The position numbers and the translations under genes were made by a program. A stretch of DNA of 64,000 nt. Origin: Panaeolus papilionaceus (taxonomy: Eukaryota > Basidiomycota > Agaricomycetes > Agaricales). Shown in pieces: positions 1-12,979 of the stretch. The notes under the pieces are model-generated. The model was not told the origin of the DNA and did not search any database. It saw only the letters and a list, made by a program, of their open reading frames with translations. Within the stretch, counting starts at the first letter, position 1. Every line of letters begins with the position of its first letter. The DNA lies in contig JADNRZ010000016.1 of NCBI GenBank assembly GCA_015501605.1, forward strand, positions 496,001 to 560,000, in the 5' to 3' direction.

Positions 1-1986
1 CTCGGAGGGTGAGTGAAGGAGGGAAGGAGTGTATCTACAACTTGAACGGCAAAAGGATCTATTATCGATATCATCTGGGTGGATGTTGTATGGTATTTGA
101 GTACATAGTTCACAATTGAAGTTGATATCGGTAGATGAATTAACTTCTTCACCATGGACGGTGAAAGTATTTGCTTTATAATCAAGGGGGAATGACGCAA
201 CACTTATCATTGACAATGGGTTGCCGGTCTATGAAGTTTCAGGGAACAAGAAGTAGCACGTGGGAGCCAACTTTGCTTTCGGAGCTCACAGCCGGGTTGG
301 TGCCTCTCGTGGATATTTTGCAAGGACCTCGTTTCGGGGGTTGGCAGTGTCATAATCTCTCTCTCGTCTCCGACTCCTTTTGAAATTGAACGTGCGATTC
401 TGTGCTGTGCAGTGCGGGCAAGGAAGCCTTCTCGAATCTAGATTGCGAACCCGTTTGGTCGTTACTTGTGAGTCCATTGTCCGAAGGGTCGAGCTTGTTA
501 ACGAGTTTAGCCAAAGCCTTCTCCTATTCATATCACTATTATCAGTTCTCAAGATCTCACGATGGACCTCGCTGATATCCCAGGTGCTTGCTGCCCTTGA
601 GAGGCATTTCAAACAAACCAATTTCAAGAAACTATGGCAAATATTATTTTACACTTTGAGTCAAGGCTCTGGGTAAATATCTGGCATGAGCGTAGACGAG
701 AAGTAATAAACATCAAGGTACACATTGGACTTCAAGTTTGCTCGAGACACTAGAAGACCGTCGTTTAGGATCCACCATTGTCAATGCATGTATCTCAGTG
801 CAACAGAGGGCAGATTGGTGACTTTGAGTCCTAGCACTGCCCATGAGGCTGACGTCGAGACTTAAAGCCTCAGGGAAGGCCAATATTTCATTAATTCCCT
901 GTCTGATGGATCACCGTGAATGCCAGACCCCGTAAACCACCTCAGTTGTCATCCACCAATGTTGGCCGATATCTCCATCGCGAATGGATTATCGGAGCCA
1001 ATTTCCTCTTTAAGGAAGTGAATAACTAATGGCACTCATGTGGCTGTGGGGGTCATCCGCGTCTGTCTGCAGAATCTGCAGAATCTGCGTGAACTTTGAG
1101 GAGCACTAGTGACAAGAATACCCGAGTGGTGGTCATTTCAAGTCCCTCCACCGGAAACACTCCGCTGTGCGCACCACTTCATCTTTTGCCTTCAAAAAAT
1201 ATGTACGTATTTAAAAGACCGAAATCTATGTCTTTGGAAAGTTTCAAGGCCAAAGGTTCAGTGCAAAAAAAAAAAAAATCACAATGTCCAAATACCGGAA
1301 AATTCCCCGAGTGATTATAGTAATTATGTTGGTTCAGCTTTGGTTTGATCTCAAGTTTCGGGCAAAAAATGCGATGGGTTTTGGTTCAAACGGTTGCGAA
1401 GGAATTCCGTTTAAACGGAAATTGAATCAATAAATATTTAAATAATACATCACTACTCGTCACATTATTCTTCACAAAAAAAAATTGGACACTACGTAAA
1501 CTATCTGAATTCCGCTATCAAAATACCCAGTTGAGTTCTCTATGATAGGTGATGAAACTACAAGAAATATACTTACTTCAATTTAATCCAGTAGTGGTAA
1601 TCAGCCCGTCGAACCAGTGTCAGGGGTCCTTCAACTGTATATTCCAATGTCGCCACCGTTTACGTCGAACTTAGTTACCGACTTCAAAGATCGAACTTAC
1701 CCCCTTTTGACCGATTCAACTTGAAGCGTCCTACTTAAATGGCCTCGTGTTTATGCCACATGTCCAGTATTTTGAGAGATATAAACTCGCTGTGACAAAA
1801 TCGAAAGAGATGTTTCCTCCAGACATCTATAAGGCTATCGTTCAATCAGTCCGCGACCTACATATAGCACTGTCACCCTGTAAAATCAAGGACAGCGAGA
1901 GTTACACGGGCTTCACATCACTCACCCGACGGCTCGCCTAAGCGCGCGCTTCTTCAATACTGGACCCACTGATACCCATCACATCT
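1..1986. other. No gene recognised
   Basis: No stretch here shows conserved protein sequence or a consistent chain of exons. The short open frames overlap each other on both strands and have no recognisable domains. An A-run lies near 1267-1278 and the DNA is AT-rich around 1430-1460. The last few hundred bases are presumably the promoter of the gene starting at 1987. Confidence 0.5.
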
Positions 1987-3629
1987 ATGTTAAATCTTTC
2001 AGTGTCAACTTCATCAACTGACCCAACCCCAGAAAGGTACATCAAACATACCTCTGAAAATAGTACTCGATCCATTTTCAACTGACTTTAATTTGTACCC
2101 CCGCTTTAGCCTCTTCACGCCACGCTTCTCATTATTGAGTGACCAACCTCTCACCGCATATGCCGAGGCTGTCAATGTTGACAACTTTGATACGGACCCT
2201 CGAGCACGAGCCCGAGCTCAGGAGGCTAGTCGAATGTGTGCCGGTGCTCAGAGGAAGGCAACCCGGGTGAGTGTTTCACATTTTTCACCGCCCCAATTAA
2301 TGACGCTTATGTGTGAGTCCACACAGGACACAAGCAACGAGCGCGGTATTCCTCCTCCCCAGCGAACCACGGTTAGACGGTAAGTTGTATGTTGTTGCAA
2401 TCTTGCGAGTCGCAATCTGTTAAACAAAGAATAGCACCTCCATCTTGAGCCATGCATCCACATCGGAGACTCAGAATCCCATGTCGCCGCCAGCTGCTTC
2501 CCTCAAAGAAATCCAACATGCAGATGGTGACGACGGAGGGTGTTCTTCCTCCGAAAAAGCAATCGCCATGCGGAACGAGTCGACGTATCGAAAGCAAGTG
2601 AGCCTTGAGCACGAATTTCATGAATTGCGTACGTGTCAGGAATCCCTCCACATGCGCAATCTGTACATTGACAGACACCACCATAATGCCAGTTACGTTG
2701 CCTTTATGGGATCCGTCGCCTATCGAGATTGGGGCCGTTGGCTATTTGTCCAAGCCTGCAGGCCAATTTTGCCCACTTTTTAACTCTATGTCGCCAACGA
2801 AATCCGACAAGATCGAGATTAAAGCCCTTCCACCTCTTGGAAAAGATGGCGATGTCACGATTGGAATCGACAGATCGGATACAAGAACGTTAACTCACAA
2901 AGTGTACGATTTGGTTTCTGGACCTCGTACCGTCAGACGACTTTTGTGCGTGGTTTTTCGTTCATATGTCACCATTTACTGATATCATTTCAACTTTACC
3001 AGGTCGACGTTTTCTATGGGAGCGTTGCCAAAGCGCCAGACGTATCGCTTGAAGGCTGGAAAAGCCGCAGCGTACATGTATGCAGAAGTCACGGAACACC
3101 ATTACTTCGAAGACTTGAGTCCTCCACGGAAGTGGTTCCAAGACAACATTGACAAAATATTGGCTGTCTACGAGTCTCACCCCGAGGTGAAGAAAGAAAC
3201 GCTCATGTTAAGTACGAAGAAAAGTTTCTTCTGAAGCGTAAAAGTCATCATCTAACCCACCGTTCCTCAGTCACGGGCGCGCTTCAAACTCCACGCTACG
3301 GGCTGTTTGTGAGCCACAGTCACCCCGAAGGAAGGGTAAGTCAATTATTGTTCCCTTGTGGAGTCTCGTCCAACTCACAATTCATATTATCCTCTCAGGT
3401 AAAGTTCAAGGTCTACCCGAACCCCGGCCATCACCAGCCATGGGGGGTGTTCACCACGGCGAAAGGTGGCGGAAAATGTGGACCCAGATACCCTGCCAGT
3501 GGTCCAGCCGAAGATGTACCTTTCGACTGCTACAACAAAGTCTGGTGCGTTGGAGACCCCTCCTGGAACGCCATTCTACTTGCTCGACTTCAATTCAAAC
3601 CCTGTGCCGTGGAACCGACCCCGCTTTAA
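1987..3629 (+). CDS. Uncharacterised fungal protein, tandem copy A
   Basis: Function unknown. Eight exons join in frame to about 403 residues: 1987-2036, 2110-2266, 2327-2379, 2435-2628, 2693-2945, 3003-3211, 3271-3335 and 3399-3629. All introns are GT-AG, 53-73 nt, and phases close at every junction. The C-terminal two thirds match the gene at 4764-6561 closely, with shared landmarks LPLWDP, LSKPAGQF, a TEHHYFEDL block, TPRYGLFVSH and a final ARLQFKP segment. The N-terminal 100 residues are low complexity and poorly conserved between the copies. There is no signal peptide or membrane segment. The start was chosen because the first exon (SVSTSST) aligns with the first exon of copy B. Exon structure is supported by copy comparison; no catalytic motif was recognised. 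Confidence 0.8.
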
Positions 3630-4763
3630 CTCGCTGAACTTGGTTTGGTATGGACCATTTTGTATCGTTGTCCTAGTACTCTTCTCTACTCTCCGAGCAC
3701 AGGGACAATACATACCCACTCCCCGGTTGATCCCATGCGAGACACGGGTCAAGCACTAGGAGCTTACATAGATGCTATAATTTATATGTTATTGTCGTCC
3801 TCTTATATATACTTGTGCCCTGTGCTTCACTAGTACAATCCTCGACTTGCCCAGAGTAAGGTTTTTCTCGAGCTTGATAGCATATGAATCGACGTATCGG
3901 ACCGTTGGACTGCGATCTTTTTCCCTCATTTATTTCTATAGATTTGTGAAGGACAATCGAATCTGTATCGAAGGATTTCGAGAGGGCTGGTTCACATCGT
4001 GATTCATGAGAGAGGTTCGAGGGGCAACATGATTCTCGAAGCTAAGCTCCGAGGTTTAAAGTTACGACCAATAAGAGGCAAGATCCACACTGGCTGATGG
4101 GTTAAAATAGCTCAACACGCAACCCGTTACCCAGCGTCGGTATTCCGACTTTCAACAGTTCTATGAGGTCTGGGAGTGGTACACAATGCACCAGCGCTTG
4201 ACCGCAGCAAGCGTATTGTCAACGGTACACTTGGTGTCACAATACCATTTGAGTTTTCCCCTCATTAAAGTAGAATTCCTCAAGGCAATGTCGTGTCGAT
4301 AATCCTTTAATCTAGTATCGGTGCTGTTCTTTGTATTGTTTGTATAAATCTGTATTGATAGTCCAATTTGGCTCCTTGTACCCACACAATGTAGCAACGG
4401 ACTTGAAAGATATGTCTTTATTTTTCGTCTTGTTGCATCGAATACCCATCTATCGACAGGCAGAGGATGCACCATAATATCGACGCAATGTATATCAAAC
4501 CGGAGCATGGTCTGTGCGTGGCTTACCGGGAAGTGCCCTATTATCGGACCGCCGGTTGGAGTTTGTTTGGATTTCCACTGCGCGTGGTTTTTTGTCTAAA
4601 TAAACAGCGCAACGCACTTGGACGCACGCATTCAAATCCCGCGCTGTCGTTCCCCACCACGCTAACGCGCACTCGCTCACATCGCTCACCTTCAACTCTC
4701 GCTGTCCCTCGCTTCAAGAGCGCTGATCTTGTCAGTATTGAACTTCATCGCCAAGATCTCACT
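3630..4763. other. Intergenic; 3' flank of copy A
   Basis: No gene seen. The stretch 3850-4240 resembles 6785-7130 downstream of copy B (see repeat entries). The stretch 4470-4760 has some open frame but no match to the upstream region of copy A, and is taken as the promoter and 5' UTR of copy B. Confidence 0.5.
3850..4240 (+). repeat. Duplicated 3' flank, unit 1
   Basis: Noncoding DNA downstream of copy A that matches 6785-7130 at moderate identity. Shared landmarks are a GTTTTTCTCGAG-type start, a TGTATCGA(A/G)G(G/A) stretch, and the near-identical GCACCAGCGCTTGACCG late in each unit. It shows that the duplication included several hundred bases beyond the stop codon. Confidence 0.75.
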
Positions 4764-6561
4764 ATGTCTGTATCAGGACCAACTGCGTCAACTTCACAAA
4801 TGTACGTCGCATCCTATAAGGCTGGCGCCACGTGCGACGCACTGAACGTCCCCTTAGCCTCATCAAATCTTCGCCACTGCGCACACAGGCGCAACCTTTA
4901 CCCCTCTCTAACATTCAGAACGGACCGATAAATTTTCTACATCACACTTCTCCGTGCTCGATTGCGACTACATCCACACAAGGATTCCGGGAGGGCGACG
5001 CACCTAACACACGCCGCTGGAGCCGCGCTTTTGATCAGGCTCAGCAGCCGTCAACGCCCATCTATGGCAATTATCACGTGACCACTGTAGCTCCCCAGTC
5101 TGAGCGCCTCCATGAAGCCTATTCGACTCCTCACGACAATCATGTTGCAACAGAGAAGACCAAGTCTGGGCGCGAAGCTAACACCATTTTGCAAGATGGT
5201 TCATCGTTGGTGGAACTTACACCAGTTGGAATTGATGCGACCCACGGTCGCAGAAAAACTGAAGCCGTTCCCCCTCTTCGACAGACAATATCTAGGTGAG
5301 TTTTCTACCATCATAGCCTCGAATAATTTTTATAAATACACATACCACGTACTGCACACTTTTAGACATGCAACTATGGCGGACAAGGGGTCTCCCAGTT
5401 CTATCCTATCACCTGCTTCTTCAGCAAATGTGACGAATCAAACTCATAGTACTATCCATGGAGAGCTACCTCCAGTTGAAGCGACGACTACCTTCCAGAC
5501 TGAAGAAGTGTATCGGCTTCATGTTAGCCTTCAGCATGACTTCCATGAGCTGTGTGAGTTCACATGTTTACCCCACCAACTACCTCCCAGATGTGGACAA
5601 TCCTGACGCATATCCTAAGTAACGTTGCCTCTATGGGATCCAACCCTTGTCGAAGTTGGAGCTATTGGCTTTTTGTCTAAACCAGCAGGGCAATTTGTCA
5701 CCCTATTTAATTCCATGGCACCGGATAAATGCGACAAAATGGACATTAAGGCTCTGTCGCCGCTCGACATCACAATTGGAGTCGACAAATCCGACACAAG
5801 AACCTTATTTCACAAAGTATACGATCTCATTTTGGGGTCTCGCTCATTTAATAAATACTTGTGCGTGGTGACTAGATTCGCTCTCAATCTACGATTCTGC
5901 ATTTTGCTGATGCTTCCCTCACTAGGACAAAAGTCTCAACGAGAGTCTCATCAAGGCGCCATGTGTTCCGCTTGAAGGCTGGCAAAGAGGCAGCGCACAT
6001 GCACGCAGAAATCACGGAGCATCATTACTTTGAGGACTTGCGAGGTCCAAAGAAATGGTTCCAAGACAACGTCGACCAAATATTGGCCGTATACGCTTCG
6101 CACCCCGAAGTGAGGAAAGAAACACTCATGCTAGGTACAATGAACGCTGTTTTCCTACTAAAGGGCCAAAGTAATCATTATCTAACCAAATGTTTCTCAG
6201 TCACCGGCGTGCTTCGGACCCCACGCTATGGGCTTTTTGTGAGCCACGGTCATCCTGAAGGCAGGGTGAGTCGATCGCGGCTCCATTTCAGGCAGAACAT
6301 GTCGTTCCTGACTCATAATTACGCTCGCAGGTGCAGTTCAGGGTCTATCCAAACCCTGGCCATCGTCAGCCATGGGGGGTGTTTGCCACAACAAAAGGTG
6401 GCGGAAAATCTGGCCCCAGATACCCTGCGAGTGAGTCAGCTGAAGACGTACCCTTTGACTGCCACAGCAAAGTCTGGCGTGTTGGAGACCCTTCGTGGAA
6501 CGCCATTCTACTCGCTCGACTTCAATTCAAACCTGATGCTGTCGAGCCGACCTTACAATAA
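4764..6561 (+). CDS. Uncharacterised fungal protein, tandem copy B
   Basis: Paralogue of the gene at 1987-3629, function unknown. Seven exons give about 469 residues: 4764-4801, 4858-5295, 5366-5553, 5620-5860, 5926-6134, 6201-6265 and 6331-6561. The last five correspond one-to-one with the last five exons of copy A, with the same intron phases, and the final exon is the same 231 nt in both. The second exon is 438 nt and replaces two shorter exons of copy A. The added sequence is Ser/Thr/Gln-rich and probably disordered. The conserved part carries LPLWDP, GFLSKPAGQF, GVDKSDTRT and the final ARLQFKP. Conservation of frame and splice sites in both copies argues that both are or were functional. 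Confidence 0.8.
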
Positions 6562-6784
6562 CTTGCCTATGGAATATCTCGTATCGATGTATCCGTTCTG
6601 TATTCTATCTCTCGCTCTGACTATGTATCAACCTCCTTGTATTTTGCTATGTGTGAATCTGCCATTGCTTAGTTTTGTGTATGGTTCGATTGTTGCTTGT
6701 ATAACTTATATGTTGTCGTGTGCACATACTTGTACATATGCTTGTGCTGTTTGCTTCAAAAATACATTCTTCGTTTTGCTTAGA

Positions 6785-7130
6785 GTTCAAGTTTTTCTCG
6801 AGTTTGATGGTGTATGGACACGCTATCACCAATGAACCCCGATTTTTTTTCCTCGTTTACTTGAATAGATTATTGTAAGAGACAATCTGTATCGAGGGGT
6901 TTCGAGATGGTGGTTATCGGTCCTCGATGAACAAGGCATGAGAAATCTTCGAGGGGTATCATGATTCTCGATTCCAGGTCCCAAAACGTCCGATCGGGGA
7001 GGCAAGACACACCAATGGGTGGGCTAAAAATAGCTCTGACTGGTTCTATGGGAACCAGGAATATTACACAGGGCACCAGCGCTTGACCGGAGTAAGCACG
7101 TTGGTACGGCTTGGTGCCACATTACCATAT
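6785..7130 (+). repeat. Duplicated 3' flank, unit 2
   Basis: Partner of 3850-4240, lying downstream of copy B. Order and spacing of the shared segments are kept with small indels, so this is an older duplication. Confidence 0.75.
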
Positions 7131-10100
7131 CGTAGAGTCTTGCTATTAAGACTACGATGCATTCAACACCTCGTTGAACTAGCCTCGAGGCCCTGAGAGA
7201 CCTGACGTGGGCAGCGACGGTGTGGGGTTTTAGATACCGACTTCAAAGGCTTATGCATATTTTGAGGGAGATTTTACCCGCACTCGACGTGCATCACAGA
7301 GTCATACCCGACCCTTAAGTTATCGCATAATACAGCCTCATTAAGCCAGGCGCCTGGGCTGCACACGTTGCCCAATTATCACCTTTCGAGCTATGAAGTA
7401 CCAGTTTTGATAGTAGCCAACGCAATACCAACGGAACAAGTGCATAAACAATCACGCAATCACCATTGATGGAATTGGAGTCTTTTTTTTATACTTTCCC
7501 CCGGAGTTTAAACACTGATCAAGTTGTATTATCCTGAATATCACCGTGAAGCTTCTTTTCCCTTATCTGTCGGTATGCCGTTAGATTTCTTCACTCGTTG
7601 TTCAAGCTCAAGGATGTCATGAAAATATTCAATGGCTTCTCTGTGTACATTATATCGCTCTCACTGAGCAGTTTGGAATCGAGAGGAAGTACCCCATTTA
7701 ATTTCTCTAGAGTCTATATGGATTCGATTACGAAAGTTTTACCTTCGATAAGATTCATGACTCGCGAGTCACAAGCAACCAAAGGGCCACTACTCTAGCG
7801 GTAATCAGATCTCTTGTTTCATTAATAGAAGCGGAAACGATTCCAGGTCGTCATGAATGCTATTGCATCATACAAGAACGCGTACATGTGTCATAATATC
7901 ACCGACAAACCACTGGTGAGCGTACTTTTCTGCGATTGGCTCGCGGACTATTGGTGCCGTCGTACCATCGCACAATAAGCCTTCACCTGCCTGCCATGGC
8001 ATGTCTCGGCTCGCCCAGTGGCCCTCGCTACGATGTTCTACACGGCTTAAACTCTGAGTTACTTGTGCCGTGTGGGTATAATTGTCATCATGAGACCATG
8101 CGATGCACGTGGAGGTTGAACATTGTTTAAACGGTGGGCTCTCCTATCATCATCGCTAGATATCATAATGCCTACCGACATACATACTCCAATCCAACAC
8201 TTTTGCACCCTTTGAACCCCCTTAAATTTTGAGTGATCGGTTGAATTTAGGGTTATTTTGCCGATTGGCTGTCAGTGTAGGTGTACCTGATGCCCACAGG
8301 GTCAGATCAAATATCGGATCAATTTGAGAATGAAACGGCGAATGGAATGTCAGCGCTTGAGCAGTACCAAGCGGCACGCTAGCGCTCAAAATTCAGTCAC
8401 ATACTTTGCGCGCGCATTACTGAATATAGTTTGAATGCGCGACAAACCGTTGAAATACTCCAGAGTCTGAGTATTATCTTGTAATGTACCACACATCAGC
8501 AAGTTGTCAATTTACTTCTTTGGTTTTTGCAACTTTTTATCTTGCTACAAGTCAGAAAGCGAAGAAGCCGGAAAGCTACATATAATATTTATTTTACAGA
8601 TAAATTACAAAATTGAATATTCCAATCTGGGTACATATAGACAGAAAATCATGGCAGCAACATTTGGGTATGGTACTAGCAGGTCCCGCTAGCATATGCG
8701 CAGACTGTACATTCCAACAGATTTATCTTATGATGTTGTATGTATGATGGGCCCCTCGAGGGATGGTTGGGCAGATTTACGCAGTGGACACTGGACACTG
8801 TCCATTTAGGTTTCACAGTACTCAAAGAATGCAGCAGTCAACAGTCATCAGTGGTGGTGGTCTGAGGTAAAGAGCAAATGAGCAACATTTTTGACGTGGA
8901 CGGTGGCATTCAAAATGACGCTATTTCAGAATTAGCTAATTAAAATATTAGATAATCCGGTATGACCCTGTTTGCAAACAAGGTTGATGCTTTCACCACC
9001 CTTGTTCGCTTCGTTTCTTTCTCTTGAACCACCACCATCACCTGCTTAACTCTGTTCGTCAACATCAACATTGGCCCAACTCTCATATAGTGAGTGCATC
9101 ATCACTTCAGTTTACCTCTGTGACCCATCTGACAATAACTCCAAGCAGGTGGATAAATTCAGAATTGGGCGGCTGAATGCAAATGGTTGAGCAACACAAT
9201 GCATTCCTCATGGCTAATGGGATGGATTAAGGATGGGGGTGAAGCTTCAGGAGGGTTCCAACAGGCATGCTTGTGGAATAGGTTACTTATGGCTGTTAAA
9301 TTTGGCCATCCCCGTATATTCAGTTAAATTTTGTCGCTTTTCGTAACTTTTTGTGCTTTTTAATAATTTAAATTTAAACTGGTTTTTGAGAAATCAGACG
9401 CGCCTTGCTGAGCTTTTTACTTACTCGCTTTTTAACGCTTTTTAACGCTTGCACAAGCGTTAAAAAGTAAATGGTAAAAGTCCTGATGCAGGTGGGGCTC
9501 CTGAATTTATGCAGAAACCCTCTCCGGCTGCTGATTGGTATGACGACTTCCCGGAATCATGAATTAGTGATTTGAGGCCAGAGTTGTCTTCTGCGAATTT
9601 CCAGATTTCGATCGTCCCCTTTATGCATGCTTTAATATAAGCACCTCCACTCAACCCCCAATAATCACCTCTATTTCGCCGCACTATCACTCCCACACAT
9701 CAACCCTCGTTGGCCCAAACCACAACTAAATAGATACAGCACTCAAAACGCAATATCTCCCTCCACACGAAATTCACGATGTTCGAATAGCAGCATTTTC
9801 ACACTCACCATCTTCACAAGCTCACATCTCTGCTGGCGGCTAACTTAACCGCCGCCAAGTTACCGACGGTGAGGCATGAGGATGTGGGTGCTAAAGCACC
9901 ATTTTAGGCTTTTTGGTGTGTAAGAGGACCGAGTCCAGGGTAGGTACGCGTTCAAAACTGAATTGAAAAGTGGAGGTGTTAGCGAGTCTTTAGCAGTGTC
10001 CACTCATATTTCCCCAGACCCTGACCTGCGAAGAGCCAATCGTCGATCGTGTAGTTGAGCTTTTGATTTTTTGAGCGCTTCTAACAGTCTTGATTGATCC

Positions 10101-10320
10101 CCCACTTCAGTGTACCACAAATGCGTTGACAACCTCCGATTGAAATTGGTAATTGATTGATATTTATGTTATACTGCATTCGTACTTCCAAAATCCTCAT
10201 AACAACTGCTCGCAAGTTGTATCCATCAAACCCACCAGCTCTAAAAATAATTCAAACAAACCCACACCGACTCTAGTGGTCGCCCCCAGCCAATGAAAAG
10301 ACGGGTTTTAATCCACGACC
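7131..10320. other. Gene-free 3.2 kb stretch
   Basis: No protein with recognisable domains or coherent exon chain was found on either strand; the small open frames look random. The region is rather AT-rich and contains a perfect hairpin at 9438-9467. It may hold transposon relics that cannot be identified by eye. Confidence 0.45.
9438..9467. repeat. Perfect 14-bp inverted repeat
   Basis: Two 14-nt arms (CTTTTTAACGCTTG and its reverse complement) are separated by only two bases, giving a near-perfect hairpin. An extra direct copy of TTTTTAACGC lies immediately upstream. It could be a miniature transposon terminus, a cruciform or a terminator-like structure; no gene end is nearby. Confidence 0.7.
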
Positions 10321-12979
10321 CTACTCCTGTCCATCCCAGATATATCCCACAAACACATTCGGCCACCACATCGTCTCCGCAGCGCTTCCGCCAGCGTAGG
10401 GTCCGTTACTAACCCCGCCGCTCCCAGATATCGACCCCTCTCCGTCATCCCTGCACACCACCGCCATCTCCTCCTCTACCGCGTACACCATTTCACCAAC
10501 AAGTCCCACTGGCAACTTCTCTACGTCTGCGATCTCTGTGATCGTATGAGGTGCGTAAGTAAAGGCCTTCACCCCTTGATCAGGTTGGGTTATTTGGACC
10601 TGGAGGAGGGAGAGAAGGCGGGAGGAGAATGCCTGGGACGAGTACGGTGGTGTATGTAGGACATTGAGTCCGGATGGAAAGGCGCGGTGTGTGATCGGTG
10701 GAGATGTGTAAGTGGAGAGAAGAGGGAGTACTTGTAAGAATGTTGAAGGCGGTATGAGAGCTAGCGACGGAGCGCAATAAATGGAGTTGTTGGATTGTTG
10801 GATTTGTCCATTAGATAGATAATGGTACGGAGGTAGTAAAATTTGGCGGCATTGCGGGAGCGAGGTTGAATTGTATTTCGTTGGTGCATCATTAGTTGGG
10901 CGACCAATACATCATTGACACGGCGGCAATTGTTGTGTTAGGTGTAGAGTCGAGTCGAGACCCCCGATCCAAAAGGGATGAAAAGAGACACCACCCAGAG
11001 GATTTATTCCATTTCATGAGTGAACGAAACCACCACATCAGGAAAAACCGGGAACGGCAGCAAATTGTCGCATCATATCAATTACCAGAAAGAATAAAAT
11101 GAACGCCGTCGCAAAAATGGAGATGTCGGTGTTTTCGTTAAGGCAGAGAGCGAGGTACCAGGAGGGAATAAAATCCAAAAAAAGAAACAAGAAAAGTTTG
11201 GGTTAGATATGCTAAACATAGGACGCATTCTCCCTCGAGAACGTGGGATCAGGGGAATGAAGATGTACTTACCTACTCCTCTGGCACGATTCCAGCCACC
11301 CCATACCTCATCCAAAGCAATGATACCACCCTCTTTCATCATACCCCCGCCAATGGAATCTCGGTCTCGGTCTCTGATACTGAGCGAAGCGATAGTTCCT
11401 CCTCCTTGGAGCACGCGAGCGAGTTCACGTGCAAGTTCTTCAAACCACCTACGCTCATCTTTCATCATATCCAGTGTTACCGGTGCATTGGATATCTGGA
11501 GCCCTAACTGGGACAATGATGAACGTATGAACGTTGCTTCTTCTGGTTCACTTGTGACCAGAGTAGACGTAGACGAATATGCTGCAGTAGTAGACGATGA
11601 TGCCGCTGCCTGAGCAGTTGTTACGGCCGTCAACTTTTCATTAAGCTCCGCAGCGAGCTTGACCATATCTTTGGCCTTCACCATCAGTGCCTCAAGGTCC
11701 TGAAGGGAATTCTCCATTGCGGTCTTCGTTCCATCCTGTGTGTTTTTCACTGTCCTGAGAATGCCGGCTGAAAACACGGGGGTAAGTAAAAATAAAGATA
11801 AAAAAGCAAATGATAAGACAAAGAGTAGCTTGTGGACGACCCAAAAACAGGGGGGGAAATAACAGGAAAAAGACATACAGATTCCCGTCATCCCAAGGTT
11901 GTTTAGATTGTTGGGATCAGAGCTATTTCCACTGCGGTGCAGAGCTCTCCCAGCGGTCCCCTTTACCTAAAATTATCGTCAGGAACAAAAAAATATTCGT
12001 GGATGGGCAAAGAACACTAGAAAAGAAAACTAGAGCATTTTGAAGCCCTAAAAGAGCACATACCTCCCAAGCCTTCGCTTTCAAGCTACGTTTCAACAAA
12101 GCGTAAAAGGGTTTATCGCCACCTTTTCTGAAGCTGATTTTGATCATCTTGGCGGGTGACCCATCATCTTCATCCTCTGAGCCGGGCGTTAGGGGACGTG
12201 ATGTGGGTGCCGATTTGAGTTCACGTTTAGGACGAGGTAAATCCGTCGAACAAAGCTCGCATTGTCGCATTGAGGGGTGATTCAAAAAGGTACATGCAGG
12301 GCAGGCAATTTCCTGCTTTGTTGAGGATAAAGGTTGAGGCTCCGAGCTCCAAGCTCCAGGGGCAGGAGTAGAAGACACCGAGGACGGAAGTGATGTAGAT
12401 AGATGTTGTTGTTTCTGCTGGCTTTTCTGGGAAAGATCCGGACTAATGGATTGAGGAACAGCCGTGCGAGGAACACCGCATAAGCCACAAATACTGGCTG
12501 CTGCTGGACTGAGGCCTGGTGGATTGCGGTACGCACAGACTTCGCATTCCCAGCTCTCAGATGGTGCATACGTATTACCAGAGTCTGTGGTTGATGACGC
12601 TGTTACCGAGCCAACGGATTGACCAGAAAGGTGGCATGTTACTTTAGGAGATGACTTAAAGAGGCCTGCGTAGTGTTCTGTCTGGGTAATGAACGCTAGA
12701 TCCATGTGGAACGAGTGGGATGATGGTTTCGGTCCATCGATGTAAAACAGACGATGGCCGGTAATGTGGATCGTTCCTTGTTGATGGTTTTGGGATTTCT
12801 GTGAGCTGGACTTGTTCCGATTTTAGTCCAGGTATATTTCTCTTGTCCTTGAGAATATTGGCCCACCCATCGTAAATTCCAACATTTTCCTGACTGCTTT
12901 GGAGCTCCTCGTCATCATATAGCAACGCTGGCACAGGTATTGTACCATCAACGTGTTGCGTATATCTTCGCAATGCCAT
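10321..12979 (-). CDS. VPS36: Vps36, ESCRT-II subunit
   Basis: Vps36 is the ESCRT-II subunit that binds phosphoinositide and ubiquitinated cargo on endosomes during multivesicular-body sorting. Five exons (12979-12867, 12805-12064, 11966-11879, 11767-11273, 10760-10321) close in phase to 625 residues. The GLUE domain is split, starting with ENVGIYDG and GTIHITGHRLFYID (residues 32-100) and ending near residue 285 (KAKAWE). Two NZF-type zinc fingers sit inside it: WECEVC...CGLCG at about 123-148 and ACPACTF...CELC at about 204-224. The EAP30/winged-helix part follows (GISGILRTV, KDMVKLA, WNRARG). The C-terminal exon gives RAFPSGLNVLH, then VVCRDD and WWPNVF, as in the family. Paired NZF fingers within GLUE resemble the yeast arrangement. 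The last intron, 512 nt, is unusually long for this locus. Confidence 0.93.

Noticed and set aside
286..676. Overlapping open frames of about 100 codons on both strands
   Set aside because: No conserved motif, no splice-linked neighbours, and codon patterns like random sequence. The CPHC on the minus strand is a single pair and not enough for a zinc finger.
11082..11891. Minus-strand open frame with apparent hydrophobic ends
   Set aside because: The hydrophobic ends are intron read-through. The central part is the Vps36 exon 11767-11273, so this is not a membrane protein.
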